Below, piece by piece: positions 26,921 through 35,626 of a stretch of DNA of 64,000 nt. This DNA is from [Leptolyngbya] sp. JSC-1. GTDB lineage: Bacteria; Cyanobacteriota; Cyanobacteriia; Elainellales; Elainellaceae. The notes under the pieces are model-generated. The model was not told where the DNA came from and made no database searches. It saw only the letters and a program-made list of their open reading frames with translations. Position numbers and translations under genes: made by a program. Position 1 is the first letter of the stretch; every line of letters starts with the position of its first letter. The stretch lies in contig KL662191.1 of assembly GCA_000733415.1 (NCBI GenBank), positions 1,501,605-1,565,604 of the forward strand, in the 5' to 3' direction.

Positions 26921-28246
26921 CTAAATTTTCTTGATCTCAAGGCTCTTCAGATAGGCTTCTGGCTTCTCAGGGTCGAACTTAACGCCATCAAAGAAGGTTT
27001 CAATTCCACGAGAAGTGCTCTTGGGAATGGCAGCTTCCTGACCAATGGCCTTGGCTGCTTCGCGCCACAGATCTTCCCGGTTCACGGCTTGAATCAGCGC
27101 CTTGGTATCGGTGTCTTCTGGCAGGTAGCCCCAGCGCATATCTTCCATCAGGAACCAGAGGTCATGGCTCTGGAAGGGATAGGAGGCCGAATCATTCCAG
27201 AACTTCATCAGCAGGTCGCTATTTGCCAGCGTGCGGCCATTGCCGAAGTCAAAGTTGCCCTTCGAGCGCTCCAGAATATCCTCTACAGGCACCTTAAACC
27301 ACTGGCGACCAGAGACAATCTTGCACATCTCTTCTTTGTTACCCGGATCATCACACCAGATTTGAGCTTCTTGAACCGCCATCAAAATCGCTTTGGCAGC
27401 CTTAGGGTTTTGCTCTACCCAGTCGGCTCGCATGGCTAGCGCCTTTTCCGGATGGTCTTTCCAGAGCTCGCCGGTAGTAATGGCCGTGTAGCCAATTTTT
27501 TGGTTCACGGTTTGAGCATTCCACGGTTCGCCCACACAGAAAGCTTCCATGTTGTTGACCTTGATGTTGGCCACCATTTGGGGGGGTGGAACCACAATCG
27601 TCGAGACATCTTTGTCGGGATCGATGCCGCCTGCGGCCAGCCAGTAGCGCATCCAGAGGTCATGAGTACCACCAGGGAAAGTGACCGCGCACTTCATTTC
27701 CTTGCCGCTGGACTTACCCTTAGCAAAGGCTTCCTTCAAGGAACTGCTGTCGGTGCTGACTTTCAAATCAGTGTAGGCATTCGATAGGGAAATCCCCTGC
27801 CCGTTGACATTGAGCCGCGCCAGGATATTCATCGGCACTTTGGCCCCGCCCTTGGTGATTTTGCCAGCCGCCATCAGATAGGACATGGGTGTGAGAATGT
27901 GGGCACCATCGATGCCGCCTCCGCCCGAACCCAGTTCCAAATTGTCGCGCGTCACAGCCCAAGACGCCTGCTTCACCACTTCCACATCGGGCATGCCGTA
28001 CTTGGCAAACAGCCCCTTCTCTTTAGCGATGATCAGGGGAGCCGAGTCGGTGAGGGCGATGAAGCCCAGCTTAGCGGTGGTGACTTCCGGCGTATCGGCA
28101 GCGGCAACCGGGCTGGGGGCTGGAGATGAATCGCCAGCAGACTCATCCGATTTGGTTGAAGAACTGCTGCAACCATTCACAATCAACGTTGCGGCGGTGG
28201 TTGCTCCAGCAGTAATCAGGAAATTGCGTCTAGAAATTTTCGACAT
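26921..28246 (-). CDS. nrtA: Nitrate/nitrite-binding lipoprotein
   Basis: 441 residues. The N-terminus has a twin-arginine-like SRRNFLI motif, a hydrophobic stretch and a lipobox VNGC with Cys near residue 26, then a Ser/Thr/Pro linker. The binding domain carries LGFIALTDSAPLIIAKEKGLF and FCVGEPWNAQTVNQKIGY, closely parallel to the C-terminal half of NrtC. It captures nitrate and nitrite outside the membrane for NrtB. Second gene of the cluster, 167 bp after nirA. Confidence 0.96.
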   Translation of the reverse strand: MSKISRRNFLITAGATTAATLIVNGCSSSSTKSDESAGDSSPAPSPVAAADTPEVTTAKLGFIALTDSAPLIIAKEKGLFAKYGMPDVEVVKQASWAVTRDNLELGSGGGGIDGAHILTPMSYLMAAGKITKGGAKVPMNILARLNVNGQGISLSNAYTDLKVSTDSSSLKEAFAKGKSSGKEMKCAVTFPGGTHDLWMRYWLAAGGIDPDKDVSTIVVPPPQMVANIKVNNMEAFCVGEPWNAQTVNQKIGYTAITTGELWKDHPEKALAMRADWVEQNPKAAKAILMAVQEAQIWCDDPGNKEEMCKIVSGRQWFKVPVEDILERSKGNFDFGNGRTLANSDLLMKFWNDSASYPFQSHDLWFLMEDMRWGYLPEDTDTKALIQAVNREDLWREAAKAIGQEAAIPKSTSRGIETFFDGVKFDPEKPEAYLKSLEIKKI

Positions 28247-28413
28247 GGTTGGCTCTTCTCAGGGATTTTGAAAGTAAAACGGGGATCAAGATTTTGGGCC
28301 ATTGAGGCACTAGGGTTAGGCACTCAGTTTCGATTGTTTAGTTTTGGGCGATCTGAATTAATCAGGAATAGACTAGTTACAACAAACGAGAAAGCGTCTA
28401 GATACGTATCTGG

Positions 28414-30438
28414 CTAGGCATCGATCACGACTCGGCCAACCGGACGGGCACTGCAAGTCAGCACCCAACCGGCGGCTTGCTCGGCTTCACTCAGCGCCTG
28501 CGGTGGTTCGGCATAGGTTACGGCTCCTTCGACCAACTTTTGTTTACAGGTGCCACAAATCCCGGACCGACAGCTGCTATCTAACTCCAGTCCTGATTGC
28601 TCGGCCACGTCCAGAATCAAATCATTCGTGGTGCAGGCGATTTCCTTGCCCGACTTGGCAAACGCAACCGTCGCGGGTTGGGCCGCTGGAGCTTCTGGGG
28701 GCGTCTCTTCCTCAACGGTGGGCGTCCAGTCCCCCTTGGGTTTTGCTCCAAATTGCTCGATCAGCAGATCGCGCAGCATCGGCTTCAGGTCGTCGCAGGC
28801 AATGCCTTTCTGCACACAGGTGCCGAGATGGGCGTCTTTGCCAACCTTGCCGCCCATGTACATATCGACGCCATCCACCGCCTTGCCGTTTTTGCGGGCT
28901 TTAGTGCCCATCAGGCCAATATCGGCAACTTGGGGCTGACCGCAGGAGTTGGGGCAACCCGTCCAGTGGATCCGTACCGGGCGAGTCAGTTCCACCATCT
29001 CATCGAGTGCTCTAGCAATCTCCAAGGCGCGATTTTTGGTTTCAATGATGGCAAAGTTGCAGAATTGCGCTCCCGTACAGGACACCAGCGACCGCACCAG
29101 CGGCGTCGGTTCAATCGAGAACTTTTGCAGCAGGGCTTCTTGCAGCAGGGCGTCTAGACGAGAATCAGGAACATTGGGAATGATTAGATTCTGCTCAACG
29201 GTGAGGCGCAGTTCACCATTACCATAGACTTCAGCAATTCTGGCTAGTTCAAACATGTCTGCGGCATAGAGCCGTCCTACCGGAACATGCAGACCGACAT
29301 AGTTTAGACCCGGCTGCTTCTGACGATGCACCCCGATGTGATCACGCTTTTCCCAGTCAATTTCGTCTGTCGCTGCTGCCGGACTGAGGGGACGCCCCAA
29401 CTGCTTTTCCACCTCGGCTCGAAACTTGTCGAGACCCCACTCATCGATCAACCACATCAGGCGAGCTTTCTGGCGATTCGCCCGCAGGCCGTGATCCCGA
29501 TACACCACCAGAATGGCGCGGCACAGGTCTACCACGTCTTCAGGCGGCACCCAAGCGTTGAGCGGAATCGCCGCCTCACAGCGCTTAGCCGAGAAGAAGC
29601 CACCAACCACCACGTTGAACCCAAGTTGACGAGTCAGTGCGGCAGGAGCAGGCGTTGAACCGTTGGCTAACTGCGTCTGCTGGTTATAAATGGCCCAGTA
29701 TCCAGCCGGCTGATCGCGCCATGAGCCAGATTCATTAGATGGGGACGTTTGAGACGAATCAACATCGTCCGCAGTATGAACTGAAGTATGATCTGACTCG
29801 ATCTCTTTGAATGCAGGCACAAAGGCAATATCGTTAATTTCAGCGTGAACTGAATTATCTCGTCCACCTTCAATCGCGATATTGAACTTACGGGGCAGAT
29901 TGGTAAACTCAGGATTTCCTTCACCGTTGTTGGTGATCATGTCCTGTACCTGCTGCACCAGTTCCCGCACGTCAATCAGTTCGTTGGCGTCTAGCCCTGC
30001 TACCGGCGAAGCAGTGATGTTGCGCACATTATCCATGCCAGACTGGACGCTGGTCATGCCCACTTCCTTCATCCGATTGAAGATGCTGGGAATATCCTCA
30101 ATTCGGATGCCTCGAAGCTGGAGATTTTGCCGGGTTGTGATATCGGCATTGCCGTCTTCACCGTACCGCTGCACAATCTCGGCCAGAACCCGCATTTGCT
30201 GGCTGGTGATAATGCCGCTGGGCATCCGCAGCCGCATCATGAACTTGCCAGGTGTAACCGGACGAAAGAAAATGCCCAACCACTTCAGCCGGTGATCGCG
30301 ATCGGTGGCATCAATGGCTTCCCATCCAATCTGAGCAAAGTAATCCAGTTCATCCTTGACAGCTAAACCGTCTTTTTCGGCTTTGAACTTTTCAAACTTG
30401 TTCTGACTGGCGGCTTGATTGGTGATAACGCTGGTCAC
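28414..30438 (-). CDS. nirA: Ferredoxin-nitrite reductase with fused C-terminal [2Fe-2S] ferredoxin
   Basis: 674 residues; standard cyanobacterial NirA is near 510. Reduces nitrite to ammonium. The sirohaem/4Fe-4S ligands are in CTGAQFCNFA and GCPNSCGQPQ. Two additions account for the length. At the C-terminus (about 588-674) is a plant-type ferredoxin with Cys623, Cys628, Cys631 and Cys662 (CRSGICGTC ... LTC), joined by a Pro/Glu/Ala linker. In the middle, residues about 212-270 are an acidic Ser/Thr-rich insert between VPAFK and LGFNVVVGGFF that normal NirA lacks. A C-terminal ferredoxin was described in Plectonema boryanum NirA; it may supply electrons directly. First gene behind the NtcA promoter at 30497-30538. 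Confidence 0.96.
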   Translation of the reverse strand: MTSVITNQAASQNKFEKFKAEKDGLAVKDELDYFAQIGWEAIDATDRDHRLKWLGIFFRPVTPGKFMMRLRMPSGIITSQQMRVLAEIVQRYGEDGNADITTRQNLQLRGIRIEDIPSIFNRMKEVGMTSVQSGMDNVRNITASPVAGLDANELIDVRELVQQVQDMITNNGEGNPEFTNLPRKFNIAIEGGRDNSVHAEINDIAFVPAFKEIESDHTSVHTADDVDSSQTSPSNESGSWRDQPAGYWAIYNQQTQLANGSTPAPAALTRQLGFNVVVGGFFSAKRCEAAIPLNAWVPPEDVVDLCRAILVVYRDHGLRANRQKARLMWLIDEWGLDKFRAEVEKQLGRPLSPAAATDEIDWEKRDHIGVHRQKQPGLNYVGLHVPVGRLYAADMFELARIAEVYGNGELRLTVEQNLIIPNVPDSRLDALLQEALLQKFSIEPTPLVRSLVSCTGAQFCNFAIIETKNRALEIARALDEMVELTRPVRIHWTGCPNSCGQPQVADIGLMGTKARKNGKAVDGVDMYMGGKVGKDAHLGTCVQKGIACDDLKPMLRDLLIEQFGAKPKGDWTPTVEEETPPEAPAAQPATVAFAKSGKEIACTTNDLILDVAEQSGLELDSSCRSGICGTCKQKLVEGAVTYAEPPQALSEAEQAAGWVLTCSARPVGRVVIDA

Positions 30439-30496
30439 GGTTCTATCCCTCGCTGGATCAAGATTGAAGCTGCCTTGTAGGACTCATTTGCAAGAC

Positions 30497-30538
30497 AGAT
30501 TAGGAAAAAGACAGAGGTGGTTTCGTAACTTAAGTTAC
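30497..30538 (-). promoter_or_regulatory. NtcA-activated (class II) promoter of the nirA operon
   Basis: GTAACTTAAGTTAC at 30525-30538 is a palindromic exact GTA-N8-TAC. Exactly 22 nt downstream on the minus strand is TAATCT (30497-30502), fitting the TAN3T -10 box. This spacing is the canonical NtcA-dependent arrangement. The predicted transcript would begin near 30490, about 50 nt before nirA. Confidence 0.9.
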
Positions 30539-30576
30539 AAAAATTTGCAATTTATGTTCTTTCTGCATTTTGATCA

Positions 30577-30589
30577 TGCAATTGCTGCA
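30577..30589. promoter_or_regulatory. NtcB-type site TGCA-N5-TGCA
   Basis: TGCAATTGCTGCA lies between the two NtcA boxes. NtcB, a LysR regulator of nitrite-responsive nirA expression, is reported to use TGCA-N5-TGCA. No ntcB gene is visible in the window. Confidence 0.6.
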
Positions 30590-30604
30590 TTTAGAGCTGG
30601 TTTC

Positions 30605-30618
30605 GTAGCTATTTTTAC
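30605..30618. promoter_or_regulatory. Second, upstream NtcA box
   Basis: GTAGCTATTTTTAC is another exact GTA-N8-TAC. The sequence around it (AGAGCTGGTTTCGTA) nearly repeats that around the first box exactly 80 bp away. No TAN3T is found 22 nt from it in either direction, so it may act as an auxiliary site. Confidence 0.65.
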
Positions 30619-30619
30619 A

Positions 30620-31588
30620 AAACTGAATTGGTATCAGCTAACGCTTCGAAGCAAGCAGTTTCTATCATCGAAATCGCTAATCGCTAAGATAAAAAATTGC
30701 TATCTTTGGCGTTAATTGCTCAGATTAAAACCGGATTCAGGTTCAAAGCAGCAGCAAATGCTACCGATTTGAGGGAAGAAATCGTTAGATTGAATCGAGC
30801 TAAATTCTGCCATTGGTTTTTCTCGATATTTGAATCGAGTTTTGCACTAGCCTGGACTAATTTCTGGCTTGTCTCTGGCTTAAACTGGGCATAAAACTGT
30901 TAAAAATTCCTGCCCAATTTGACCCGCTTTACCGCTACCCTTCGTCTCCAGTTCGGTTTGCTAATCCAGCTAATACGAGTTAGATATAGAAATATGGCTG
31001 GATAACCAAATAATTTCTGTAGTTAGACTAGCGATTTTCCGAATGCAAATTGGAAGAAATTATTAAAAATAGTTTTGTGCCTCAGCATTTCTCAGCAAAC
31101 TATGGCTGTTTCGGCTAAATTTTATCGAAATAGCTCGAAGGCACTGCAACTCAATTCTCTCAACCGAATTAGCTCCGGTCTGGGAAACTTGTAGACAAAA
31201 TGCTCTGCTGGGCAGACTGAACTCGGATAGTGCTGCTGCTTTTCGCTTCAGCAAAATAGGCCAAGCTGAAATAGGGAAATTTCGTATCTAAAACTACCGA
31301 ATATTAACAACTATGAACATCTTGACGTTTCAATATGCAAAAACTGCATAAAATCCTCGCTTTTCACTCAAGCTTGTCTGACTTGGGGTGGTTTTAGAGA
31401 TCAGATCAAAGTAGACTCAGCTGTGAGCAGACCTCTGCAACTGGGTGTAGCATCATGCAGCGTCATGCAGCAGTGGCAGCATATGGATGCCCCATAAATG
31501 CCCGGTAGACATGCCCGATAAATGCCCGATTAGATACCCAATAGACGCCCAATTTTCTTCGGACTGGCCTCTGATTAATTTCACATCG
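30620..31588. other. Gene-free stretch upstream of nirA and the HEAT gene
   Basis: Nothing coding is convincing. Near 31490-31530 there are short repeats of ATGCCCGATAAATGCCCG type just before the HEAT-repeat gene. Confidence 0.4.
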
Positions 31589-32896
31589 ATGAATAAACTA
31601 ACGCATCTAGACAAACCAGCGAACACAGCTGCGGATATGCCATCAGATATCCCTGCAAGCATTGAATGTTCGGCATCGCTGACAGCCGTGTTGCATAGCC
31701 TACAAACCGGAGATTTTCAGAGTCGTTGGGAGGCTGCTAAACTAATTCCGACCTTTGGAGAAGCGGCGATTCTGCCTTTACTAGAACTGCTGCAACAGGT
31801 CCAAGCAGGGAGTGATTCTTCCGATGATGACGATGACGATTGGCAATTGCTTTGGTTTATCGCTCGGATTCTAGGACAGTTTCAGCATCCGTTGGCTATT
31901 AGTGCGTTGGTTGAAATTTTGTTCACAACTGATGACACCGAAACGCTGACGATGGCGGCGATGACCTTGGCCACAATTGGACCGGCGGCGATCCCACCCC
32001 TGAGCGAGCTACTGGCTCGGCCCTCTAGTCGCTTGATTGCGGTGCAGGCGTTGGCTCAAATCCAGCATCCAAATGTCATCCCTGCCTTACTCGGTGTGAT
32101 GGAGGATGCCAACCCGCAGGTGCGGGCAGCAGCCATGGAAGCACTGAGTCACTTTCGCAGCCCGGCAATCACAGCCATGCTAGTGGCGGCCTTACGCGAT
32201 CCGAATGTGCCCGTGCGACGCGCTGCCGTCGTTGCCTTGGGCATTCAGGCTGAGGCAGACCCGCCAGTTGAGTTAGTCGAGCATTTAACTCCGCTGCTGT
32301 GGGACCTGAATCTGGACGTCTGTCGGCAAACGGCAATCGCGCTGGGACGAATTGGCACAGAAGCGGCAATTCACGTGTTGGATCGGGTCTTGCAGTCGCC
32401 CCACACCCCAGTTGAGCTGCAAATGGAAGTAGCGCGTGCCTTGGCCTGGATCGATTCGGCCTTAGCCTTGCAGCCACTGAAGACTTACCTAATGCAAACT
32501 GCATCTTCTGGCTCAGATTCGCTGATTTTGGCTCAAGAAATTGTGGCGGTTTTAGGGCGAGTGGAATCAACTGAGTCGCGCTCGATGGCGTTGGAAATTC
32601 TGCTGAGTTTACTTCATACCGCTCATCCAATCTCCCAAACTCCCTCCGGCAAGCAGCAAATTGCCCTCAGTTTAGGTCAGCTCCAGGATGCTAGCGCTAT
32701 TGATGCTTTGATTTCCATGCTGAGTGATGCCAACACGAGCGTGCAGTTTCATGTGATCGCGGCGCTGAAGCAACTTGCCGCGCACGGAGCCTATGACCGT
32801 CTACAAACCTTACTAGCTTCAAATGCAGTGCCCGCTGACCTGAAAGCTGGCATTGCTAATGCGCTACGAGAATGGCAGATTCATACGGGGTTGTAG
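31589..32896 (+). CDS. HEAT-repeat protein
   Basis: 435 residues from MNKLTHLDKP (ATG at 31589); the frame is open further upstream (to an ATG at 31487) but that part is low-complexity repeat DNA. The protein is a chain of about ten 30-residue helical pairs of HEAT / PBS-lyase type, for example LIAVQALAQIQHPNVIPALLGVMEDANPQVRAAAMEALSHF and PVRRAAVVALGIQA. An acidic DSSDDDDDDW loop interrupts the second repeat. HEAT proteins of this sort are scaffolds or, in CpcE/CpcF and NblB, act on phycobilisomes; the long regular array here does not allow a choice. Confidence 0.8.
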   Translation: MNKLTHLDKPANTAADMPSDIPASIECSASLTAVLHSLQTGDFQSRWEAAKLIPTFGEAAILPLLELLQQVQAGSDSSDDDDDDWQLLWFIARILGQFQHPLAISALVEILFTTDDTETLTMAAMTLATIGPAAIPPLSELLARPSSRLIAVQALAQIQHPNVIPALLGVMEDANPQVRAAAMEALSHFRSPAITAMLVAALRDPNVPVRRAAVVALGIQAEADPPVELVEHLTPLLWDLNLDVCRQTAIALGRIGTEAAIHVLDRVLQSPHTPVELQMEVARALAWIDSALALQPLKTYLMQTASSGSDSLILAQEIVAVLGRVESTESRSMALEILLSLLHTAHPISQTPSGKQQIALSLGQLQDASAIDALISMLSDANTSVQFHVIAALKQLAAHGAYDRLQTLLASNAVPADLKAGIANALREWQIHTGL

Positions 32897-32991
32897 GGTG
32901 GTGAATGGATTGGGGAGGCAGGAGCATTGCTGTGGGCTGAGTGGATTAAACTGGCGAAAGTAGATTCCAACAGCCTGGGTGAGAAGACACG

Positions 32992-33945
32992 ATGCCGACT
33001 CCAGCTATCTCAATGGACGGTCCTTCTACTGACAGCTTTGCGATCGAGCAGCTTGTGCCCCGGCTGTTTGCGGTGAAGCATTGGCGCTTGGCGATGGGGT
33101 TACAGCCGCTGTTGCTGAAGAATTGGATTGAAATTGGCCCAGATTGGGCAGAGCAGTTACAGCAAAAAGATGAACTGCTGACTCAGCGCTATGCGGAGGT
33201 GTTTGCTAGCCTACCGGGCTGTGAAGCAGCTCAGCAAGAAGTTTTGGATTTACTGGTAACGCATTTGCTTCAATATTTTCCGCAACATTATCAGCAACAA
33301 GACGATTGGCTGATTAATATCTCCACAGGACAACGCTGGCGCTGCTCTGAGTTTGCAGATCAGCCCCTGGATTTAGCTGGTAGACTGGTGCAGGAAGACC
33401 TCTGTTTGCTGTTGCCGAGTGAAGCAGGTTACCAGTTGGCTGCCGCCTCAGTTTGCTTCCCCTCGCGCTGGTCGATGCCCGAAAAACTAGGCCGCCCAGT
33501 AGCTGAAATCCACCAGCCCGTTCCCGGTTATGATCGCAAGTTGGCGCGCCCAGTTAACCAGTTTTTTCAGCGGCTTCAACCTGCTTATCCTGGCTATCGC
33601 TTCAACTGGAGTATCGTCGATTCACCAGCTTTATTCCTATCTCCTACCATTCATTCAACCAAAAATTCTGCTTTGATTCATCCGACTATTACTGCTCAAA
33701 ATGCTGGTGAGCAGCTTTGGTTGCGCATAGAGCGCCAAACCCTACGTCGCTTATCGGTCAGCGATGGCATTCTATTTACAATTCGCACCTCTATTTATCC
33801 GTTGATTGAAATCGTTGCCTATCCGACTGTGGCAGGTAATTTAGCCACTATACTTCGGCAGATGCCATCAGAGATGCAGCAATATAAGAGCATTTTGCCA
33901 TTTCAGGATGTCCTATTAAATTATCTAGAATCGATTGGCTCCTAA
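32992..33945 (+). CDS. Haem-dependent oxidative N-demethylase family (DUF3445) protein
   Basis: 317 residues matching DUF3445: HWRLAMGLQPL near residue 35, a middle VQEDLCLLLPSEAGYQLAAASVCFPSRWSMPEKLGRPVAEIHQPVPGYD, then FFQRLQPAYPGYRFNWSI and WLRIERQTLRRLSVSDGILFTIRT. Characterised relatives remove methyl groups from small amines with haem and oxygen. The substrate in cyanobacteria is unknown. No partner reductase gene is adjacent. Confidence 0.85.
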   Translation: MPTPAISMDGPSTDSFAIEQLVPRLFAVKHWRLAMGLQPLLLKNWIEIGPDWAEQLQQKDELLTQRYAEVFASLPGCEAAQQEVLDLLVTHLLQYFPQHYQQQDDWLINISTGQRWRCSEFADQPLDLAGRLVQEDLCLLLPSEAGYQLAAASVCFPSRWSMPEKLGRPVAEIHQPVPGYDRKLARPVNQFFQRLQPAYPGYRFNWSIVDSPALFLSPTIHSTKNSALIHPTITAQNAGEQLWLRIERQTLRRLSVSDGILFTIRTSIYPLIEIVAYPTVAGNLATILRQMPSEMQQYKSILPFQDVLLNYLESIGS

Positions 33946-34025
33946 TTGAGTAGACATCTTCTGACCGACAATAGAGAATAGACTCCTGCTTTCGATCAAC
34001 TTCGATAGGGTTTGATAGACGTTGC

Positions 34026-34688
34026 ATGAATCTTGACGCCAGACAATATGCACCCGCCACAGAGCGCAACCGCGAGCCGATCCTAAATGTGTTGCTCCAG
34101 GTGTTACCGCCAGCTACTGTGCCAGCCACCGTGCTAGAAATTGCCAGCGGCACCGGCGAACATGCGGTCTTTTTTGCCCCTCGCCTTGCTCCTCGCAATT
34201 GGATTACTTCTGATCCCAATGCAGAGGCACGAGCCAGCATTGCCGCATGGCAGAACCATTTTCCAGCGCCTCACCTGTTTGGGCCAATTGCGCTCGATGT
34301 GCATGACGCAGTTTGGAGCGTCGAGCAGCCCAACTTACCAGAGCCACTGGCTAACCTTGACCTCAACCGAGCACCTATCCGAGCAATTGTTGCAATCAAT
34401 ATGATTCACATTGCGCCTTGGTCCGCCTGTTTAGGCTTGATGGCCGGTGCCCAGCGGATTCTGCCAGCGGGCGGCATTCTCTATCTGTATGGCCCGTTCA
34501 TGCAAAGCGGTGAACATACAGCTCCCAGCAACGCGGCCTTCGACCAAAGCCTACGAGCGCGAAATCCGCAATGGGGTGTGCGCAACCTAGAAGATGTGAT
34601 TGCCGTTGCCGAAGATCATCAGCTTGCGTTCGTCCAAACCTACGCGATGCCGGCCAATAATCTTTCGGTAGTGTTTCAACGGCAGTAG
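34026..34688 (+). CDS. DUF938 family methyltransferase-like protein
   Basis: 220 residues. Start MNLDARQYAPATERNREPIL is the usual DUF938 N-terminus, followed by a SAM-binding motif VLEIASGTGEHAVFFA and INMIHIAPWSACLGLMAGAQRIL. The fold is class I methyltransferase; the substrate is unknown. It lies 80 bp after the DUF3445 gene, in the same direction. Confidence 0.88.
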   Translation: MNLDARQYAPATERNREPILNVLLQVLPPATVPATVLEIASGTGEHAVFFAPRLAPRNWITSDPNAEARASIAAWQNHFPAPHLFGPIALDVHDAVWSVEQPNLPEPLANLDLNRAPIRAIVAINMIHIAPWSACLGLMAGAQRILPAGGILYLYGPFMQSGEHTAPSNAAFDQSLRARNPQWGVRNLEDVIAVAEDHQLAFVQTYAMPANNLSVVFQRQ

Positions 34689-34697
34689 ACGGGAGAA

Positions 34698-34721
34698 GTC
34701 TGTTCAGAATTCTGTGTCAAT
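34698..34721. repeat. 24-bp sequence shared with 42236-42259
   Basis: GTCTGTTCAGAATTCTGTGT plus four more bases is identical at 34698-34721 and 42236-42259. The sequence resembles terminal inverted repeats of IS256-like elements; no transposase is next to either copy. Confidence 0.7.
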
Positions 34722-34740
34722 CCGATTATCTGGCTCCTAA

Positions 34741-34811
34741 TATCAAATCCGATAAACGGCCTAAATTTAAATGCCGCGTTGTACAGGTGTTTTGCCAAAA
34801 CGCCTCTACGC
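34741..34811. repeat. Diverged copy of the palindromic repeat at 14800-14871
   Basis: Includes AGGTGTTTTGCCAAAACGCCT split as arms AGGTGTTTTG/CAAAACGCCT (34785-34805), preceded by ATCAAATCCGATAAACGGCC, which parallels ATCAGATCCGACTAAACGCC near 14803. Confidence 0.75.
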
Positions 34812-34901
34812 GAACTCAACCGGTTGACAGCCTGGGGCTGAATTACCGAAAATTATCTGATTAATAATAATTTCTCATTGCTAAAAGCAAGGAACACTAC
34901 C

Positions 34902-35498
34902 GTGGTCAGTCGGGCTTGGATCGTGGGGTTGTTGGGAAGTGGGTGCCTGTTGGGTCAAGAATTGTTGAATCAGGAGCTAGCCGCAGCGCGTCCGGCTGCC
35001 GTGTTTGGGCCTTATATCTATCAGATTCGGCAGGAGTTGCCGCCCAGTTATGAAATGCGATTGCCAGCAGAGGTGATCTTGACGGCAGGCCCGGGACTAG
35101 ACCCGGAGGAATTGATCATTAAACTGCTGCCCTCTCCCAATCCAGGCCGGTTGACCGTCGGGCTATTTACCTGTGAGCGCAGTCCCTTTCCCTGTCTGGT
35201 CGGCGGATTTTCGGTCGAGGCGAATCGTTCGATCAGCGCCCAGCGGGAACTGCAACGCCATCAAACTCAGGGCAATCCGATTACCCTAGCCCAAGGCGTG
35301 CGGGGCTATCTGCGGGAAGGACCGTCGCTCAAACCCGTTTCCGAGTTTTCTTCGCTGATGTGGGAGCAGGGCGGCATGATTTACACCATCAGCTTTCTGG
35401 CGGCTGAGCGGGAAAATATCTTAACGATGGGCCGCTCGATGGCCAATCAACCGCCACTCCGGTCTGTGCAACTCCCCAATCCGTCACCAAATGAGTAA
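34902..35498 (+). CDS. Hypothetical exported protein
   Basis: 198 residues if the GTG at 34902 is used, which has AAGGA eight bases upstream; a TTG at 34878 is in frame but poorly placed. The N-terminus (SRAWIVGLLGSGCLLGQELLNQELAAARP) looks like a signal peptide. The rest, with YIYQIRQELPPSYEMRLPAEVIL and GLFTCERSPFPCLVGGFSVE, is globular with two cysteines close together. I do not recognise a domain. It precedes atpB by 128 bp. Confidence 0.6.
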   Translation: MVSRAWIVGLLGSGCLLGQELLNQELAAARPAAVFGPYIYQIRQELPPSYEMRLPAEVILTAGPGLDPEELIIKLLPSPNPGRLTVGLFTCERSPFPCLVGGFSVEANRSISAQRELQRHQTQGNPITLAQGVRGYLREGPSLKPVSEFSSLMWEQGGMIYTISFLAAERENILTMGRSMANQPPLRSVQLPNPSPNE

Positions 35499-35626
35499 TA
35501 ATTCTTAGTGGACTTGTTTCACATTTCTTTAATTGTTCACATTCAGTGCTAATCTGAATAGTGGCATTTTTAAGCGTGCAAGTATTTGACAAGTATTTGA
35601 AAAGCTGATCACACATAGGCGCAAGC

